Origin: Sphingomonas sp. AP4-R1
GTDB lineage: Bacteria > Pseudomonadota > Alphaproteobacteria > Sphingomonadales > Sphingomonadaceae
Assembly: GCF_013113735.1 (NCBI RefSeq)
Contig: NZ_CP053346.1
Location: 372,001-436,000, forward strand
DNA: 64,000 bases
Direction of reading: 5' to 3'
Below the pieces are notes generated by a model that had not been told where the DNA came from, made no database searches, and was given only the letters and a program-made list of their open reading frames with translations. Made by a program: the position numbers and the translations under genes. The stretch's first letter is position 1, and each line of letters starts with the position of its first letter. Below are positions 61,154-64,000 of this stretch, piece by piece.

Positions 61154-61179
61154 CCGTCTGTCTCCGTTCACAAATGCGT

Positions 61180-61809
61180 TCAGGCGGCCACGGGATGTCC
61201 CGCGAAGCGCGCCAGCACCCAGTCGACCGCCTCGGCCCAGTCGTCGATCCGCGCGTGCGCGTCCGGCGCGGGGCCGCACTCCACCGCAATCTCGGGCTCG
61301 GCGATCATATGCAGCCGGAACACGTCCGGCGCGGCGCGGGCGACGGAGGCATGATGCCCGGCCAGATCGTCGACGAACACCGCCACCGACGGGCTATATT
61401 CCGCGATCAGCCGCGCCACCGGCTCGCCCTTGGAGGCCATGCCGTTGCAGATCACGCGATGCTCGATCCCGAACCGGGCGAGCTGATCGATCCGCCCGGT
61501 CAGCGATTCCTCGCCCAGATTGGTGAGGACCACCACGTCCGCCACCTCGGCGATCCGCTCCAGCGCCTCGCGCGCATGCGGCACCAGGGTCTGGCGCGGC
61601 ATTTCGGTGGCGAAGAAACCGTCGAGGAAGGCCCACAATTCGTCGTCCGACACGATCGATCCGTCCGATCGGCGTCGCGCCGCTTTCGAGAAGAAGCCGC
61701 CGGTCGGGCGGAAATCGATCGCATGCGCCTCGTCCAGCCAGGCGCTCATGTGCCGCACCATATGCAGCAGCACCTCGTCGCAATCGGTGATCAGCAGCGG
61801 GCGGCTCAT
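61180..61809 (-). CDS. HAD-superfamily hydrolase
   Basis: 209 residues. Motif I is LLITDCDEVLLH (nucleophile DxD-like, Asp-Cys-Asp), motif II is VVLTNLGEES, and motif III/IV is VFVDDLAGHH. Substrate unknown. It overlaps the DUF3572 gene by 4 nt and precedes ridA by 26 nt, so four genes form one operon. Confidence 0.88.
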   Translation of the reverse strand: MSRPLLITDCDEVLLHMVRHMSAWLDEAHAIDFRPTGGFFSKAARRRSDGSIVSDDELWAFLDGFFATEMPRQTLVPHAREALERIAEVADVVVLTNLGEESLTGRIDQLARFGIEHRVICNGMASKGEPVARLIAEYSPSVAVFVDDLAGHHASVARAAPDVFRLHMIAEPEIAVECGPAPDAHARIDDWAEAVDWVLARFAGHPVAA

Positions 61810-62108
61810 GCGTTCAACTCCCGCGCCGCTGCCTGGATAGCCTCGGGCGCGATCGCAAGGTCGCGCGCGCAGGCGATCAGATCCGCCTCATGCCCGGCGA
61901 GATAGGCGACCACCGCCGCATGGAGCGCCGGATCGGAAATGCGCGCGCGCAGATCGTCGGGCTCCAGCCCGGTCAGCGCCAAAAACCGCGACGCACGGCC
62001 GCCATCGTCCAGAATCCAGCTAAGCGCCTGCAATGCCACGGTTGGCGCATCTTCTCCTTCGTGCGACACTATGGATCGTTTCGCAGTCGTGATCGTTTCA
62101 TCGGGCAT
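61806..62108 (-). CDS. DUF3572 family protein
   Basis: 100 residues from ATG 62108 (MPDETITTAKRSIVSHE). All-alpha: APTVALQALSWILDDGGRAS, FLALTGLEPDDLRARI. A small alphaproteobacterial family of unknown function. It is almost always found next to divK in related genomes as I remember; here it is divergent from divK with only 16 nt between start codons. Confidence 0.85.
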   Translation of the reverse strand: MPDETITTAKRSIVSHEGEDAPTVALQALSWILDDGGRASRFLALTGLEPDDLRARISDPALHAAVVAYLAGHEADLIACARDLAIAPEAIQAAARELNA

Positions 62109-62124
62109 AGGGTGCGAGGGTTCC

Positions 62125-62553
62125 GTGGCGAAAAAAGTACTCGTTGTCGAGGATAACGAACTCAATCTGAAGCTGTTCTGCGATCTTTTGCAGGCGCATC
62201 ATTTCGAGACAGATCCGGTGCCCGACGGGCGAGCCGCGATCGAACGGGCCCGACTTTTCGGGCCGGACCTGATCGTGATGGATATTCAGCTGCCGCATGT
62301 CAGCGGGATCGAGCTGATCGAAACGCTGAAACGGGACGTGGCGCTGTCGTCCATCCCCGTGATGGCGGTCACCGCTTATGCCGCCAAGGGCGACGAGGAA
62401 AGGATCCGGGCCGCCGGTGCGGAGGCCTATATCTCCAAGCCCGTCACCGTGAACAGCTTCATGAGTGCCGTCCGCAAGCTGATCGATCCGGACGCGCTGC
62501 CCGATCCGCGCCTGGCGCAATCGGCCGCGCGCGGCCTGAGCGCCCCCTTTTAA
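62125..62553 (+). CDS. divK: Single-domain cell-cycle response regulator DivK
   Basis: 142 residues from GTG 62125 (MAKKVLVVEDNELNLKLFCD), with GAGGG just upstream. A lone receiver domain: phospho-acceptor Asp53 (DLIVMDIQLPHVSG), Thr/Ala switch region VMAVTAYAAK and Lys in YISKPVTV. DivK relays PleC/DivJ signals to control CtrA. A C-terminal extension of about 20 residues (ALPDPRLAQSAARGL) is not part of the domain. No pleD follows; a repeat does. Confidence 0.9.
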   Translation: MAKKVLVVEDNELNLKLFCDLLQAHHFETDPVPDGRAAIERARLFGPDLIVMDIQLPHVSGIELIETLKRDVALSSIPVMAVTAYAAKGDEERIRAAGAEAYISKPVTVNSFMSAVRKLIDPDALPDPRLAQSAARGLSAPF

Positions 62554-62570
62554 CGCTGAACCAGACCCGT

Positions 62571-62681
62571 CCTCCCCTCCCGCCCGCGGGAGGGGCCGGG
62601 GGTGGGCATTCCGCCCCCAACGGCTACACAATCAGCCGATGCTGAGAACCCCACGCGAACCCCTCCCGCCTGCGGGAAGGG
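62571..62681. repeat. Intergenic GC-rich inverted repeat (CCCTCCCGCCCGCGGGAGGGG)
   Basis: A tight palindrome CCCTCCCGCCCGCGGGAGGG, then CCGGGGGTGGGCATTCCGCC, and at the right CCCCTCCCGCCTGCGGGAAG. It lies between the convergent divK and DUF6356 genes. Confidence 0.7.
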
Positions 62682-62689
62682 CTTTCGTC

Positions 62690-62926
62690 CTATTGGGTGG
62701 GCGCGTCGGTTTTCGCCGGGGCCGGCGCTCGCCCATCCAGCTCCGCCGCGAGGCGCCGGATCAGGCGGCTTCCCGTCGTCTGGTGAAAGCGCGGAAACAC
62801 CGCATGGATCAACGCCGCGATGCCGCCGCCGATCAGCAGGAAGCCCACCCGCCCCGCCACGCGCATATGCTCGCCATAGCTTTCGCCGACGGAGCGGGGA
62901 TGGGCGAGGAACAGGCGTTCGAACAT
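62690..62926 (-). CDS. DUF6356 family protein
   Basis: 78 residues from ATG 62926 (MFERLFLAHPRSVGESYGEH). One membrane helix (GRVGFLLIGGGIAALIHAVF) with a conserved HPRSVGESYGEH head and HAVFPRFHQTTGSRLIRRL tail, a small proteobacterial family of unknown function. In-frame extension upstream to 63022 is not conserved and is rejected. Confidence 0.82.
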   Translation of the reverse strand: MFERLFLAHPRSVGESYGEHMRVAGRVGFLLIGGGIAALIHAVFPRFHQTTGSRLIRRLAAELDGRAPAPAKTDAPTQ

Positions 62927-63015
62927 GATGGGCCTCCGTCGCCAGGATGCCCCCGCGACGGCGACCTCGCAATCAGGAGGTCGTTTGCGACATGCGAGGA
63001 AGATCGCATGTCGAG

Positions 63016-63120
63016 GCGGCACCGGCCCACTCCCCCACCCGACCTCCCAATCAGTTTACTCTGTGGGAGGTCGGGTGGGGGAGCGGGCCGGTGCCGCCAT
63101 GCGCCGCAAGGCGCATCAAA
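63016..63120. repeat. Intergenic inverted repeat, family D (second copy)
   Basis: GCGGCACCGGCCCACTCCCC and GGGGAGCGGGCCGGTGCCGC arms around ATCAGTTTACTCTGTGG, with the same GGTGCCGCCATGCGCCGCAAG tail as the copy at 46876-46972. The two copies differ at only a few positions over 80 nt. Confidence 0.88.
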
Positions 63121-63129
63121 CAGCCCCTC

Positions 63130-63549
63130 TCAGCTGAACTTTTCTTTCAGCCCCAGCATCGCGATCGCGGCCTTGGCCGCCTCGCCGCCCTTGTCCTTCT
63201 CGGTGCGGCGCGCGCGGGCCAGCGCCTGCGCCTCATTCTCCACCGTCAGGATGCCGTTGCCGATCGGCAGGCCGTCCAGCGTCAGCGCCATCAGGCCGCG
63301 CGCGCTCTCGTTGGCGACGACCTCGAAATGATAGGTCTCGCCGCGAATGATCACGCCCAGCGCGACGAAGCCGTCATAGCGGCCCGTCTCGGCCGCCATC
63401 GCGATCGCGGCGGGCACTTCCAGCGCGCCCGGCACGGTCACCAGCTCGTGGCTGTGCCCCGCCTCTTCCAGCGCGGCGCGCGCGCCCTCGATCAGCATGT
63501 CATTGAGATGCGTGTAGAAACGCGCCTCGACAATCAGGAAGCGTGCCAT
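63130..63549 (-). CDS. ribH: 6,7-dimethyl-8-ribityllumazine synthase
   Basis: 139 residues. Lumazine synthase blocks: [60 protein letters not shown]. It condenses ribityl-aminouracil with dihydroxybutanone phosphate, the penultimate riboflavin step. It overlaps the ribB stop by 1 nt (TGATG). Confidence 0.95.
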   Translation of the reverse strand: MARFLIVEARFYTHLNDMLIEGARAALEEAGHSHELVTVPGALEVPAAIAMAAETGRYDGFVALGVIIRGETYHFEVVANESARGLMALTLDGLPIGNGILTVENEAQALARARRTEKDKGGEAAKAAIAMLGLKEKFS

Positions 63550-64000
63550 CAGCCCAAAGTCTCCGGAATGGGCCGCTCACCGACCACGTTGATGCCATAA
63601 CCCTCGATCGCGACGATGTGGCGATGCGCGTTCGAGAGCAGTTCGATCTCATGCACGCCCAGATCCGCGAGAATCTGCGCGCCGATGCCGTAGCTGCGCA
63701 GGTCCATATCCTCGCCGCCCTCGGCCTGCGGGGCGGCCTGCACCGGCGCCTTGCTGACGAGCAGCACGATCACGCCCGCGCCCTCGCGCCCGATCTCGGC
63801 CATCGCGCGCTGCAGCATGCGCTTGCGCGGCCCCTGCCGGCCCAGCATGTCGTCCAGCAGCGAGATGGCGTGGACGCGCGCCAGCGTCGGCTTGCCCTCC
63901 ACCACGCGGCCCTTCTGCATCACCATGTGGTGCGTGCCGTCAGTCTTGTCGCGATAGGTGAGCAGCTTCCAGTCGCCGCCATAATCGGAGGTGAAAGGCG
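63549..64000 (-). CDS. ribB: 3,4-dihydroxy-2-butanone-4-phosphate synthase (RibB/RibBA-type), partial
   Basis: About 150 C-terminal residues; the 5' end lies beyond the window. The visible part is the GTP-cyclohydrolase-II-like tail: [21 protein letters not shown] start, then [13 protein letters not shown] and [20 protein letters not shown], ending in [12 protein letters not shown]. No Cys of the GCHII zinc site is visible in this part, as in the degenerate tail of many alphaproteobacterial RibB proteins. It is directly upstream of ribH in a riboflavin operon. Confidence 0.88.
   Translation of the reverse strand, partial: PFTSDYGGDWKLLTYRDKTDGTHHMVMQKGRVVEGKPTLARVHAISLLDDMLGRQGPRKRMLQRAMAEIGREGAGVIVLLVSKAPVQAAPQAEGGEDMDLRSYGIGAQILADLGVHEIELLSNAHRHIVAIEGYGINVVGERPIPETLG

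Noticed and set aside
1..64000. CRISPR array
   Set aside because: No regularly spaced short direct repeats; the repeats here are inverted pairs at scattered sites.

Overview
The window looks like chromosomal DNA from a sphingomonad (Sphingomonas or a close relative, Alphaproteobacteria). It is GC-rich and has tightly packed operons with many 1-4 nt ATGA-type overlaps. Markers include the PhyR/NepR/EcfG general stress response with a PhyP-like partner, a MipZ division-site ATPase, a DivK cell-cycle regulator, a PEPxxWA-CTERM protein and DUF3572, DUF6356 and DUF482 family genes. It is mostly housekeeping core; I see no transposase, integrase, CRISPR array or rRNA. Both window edges cut genes (a HerA-like ATPase at the left, ribB at the right).

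1-14.8 kb: HerA-like DUF853 ATPase (partial), a TonB-C-like secreted protein, the membrane proteolysis cluster hflK-hflC-degP, a Mrp Fe-S carrier, a CoA-binding protein, cysQ-pmbA, a divergent hxlR-type regulator/azoreductase pair with a visible operator, ubiA, rsmE, a putative Zn protease and gshA. 14.9-21.1 kb: a LuxR-type HTH protein with a membrane tail, small uncharacterised genes, divergent tRNA-Gly and tRNA-Tyr, a two-gene PLP-decarboxylase/ATP-grasp operon of unknown product, and rlmB. 21.2-31.6 kb: ferredoxin, HhH-GPD glycosylase, a tetR/CDP-alcohol phosphotransferase/nucleotidyltransferase operon divergent from a NodT-EmrA-EmrB tripartite efflux operon with twin TetR-like operators, then a fatty-acid hydroxylase/N-acyltransferase/DUF167 operon that may serve sphingolipid synthesis.

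31.7-42.8 kb: exonuclease III, erpA, an M23 peptidase, a DUF455 ferritin-like protein, glnE-bcp, and the general stress response locus. Here phyR and ecfG lie on the minus strand, with a 46-aa membrane peptide in front of ecfG. nepR and a degenerate histidine kinase (PhyP-like) lie on the plus strand. A 56-aa second NepR-like gene follows on the far side of ecfG, and an entericidin-type lipoprotein follows phyP. At least four GGAAC-N16/17-(C)GTT EcfG-type promoters can be read directly. 42.8-64 kb: tatBC, a CorC/HlyC-like CBS protein, a PEPxxWA-CTERM secreted protein, a LuxR regulator, a YicG-type membrane protein, a 'ligase-associated' helicase and nuclease pair that lacks its ligase, a GH19 lysin-like enzyme, an S9 peptidase, phosphomannomutase-DnaJ-mipZ, the DUF3572-HAD-RidA-DUF482 operon divergent from divK, and ribB-ribH.

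Most intergenic gaps between converging or unrelated genes hold long imperfect inverted repeats (about 30-120 bp) that belong to a few recurring families. They are the main non-coding feature of the window.
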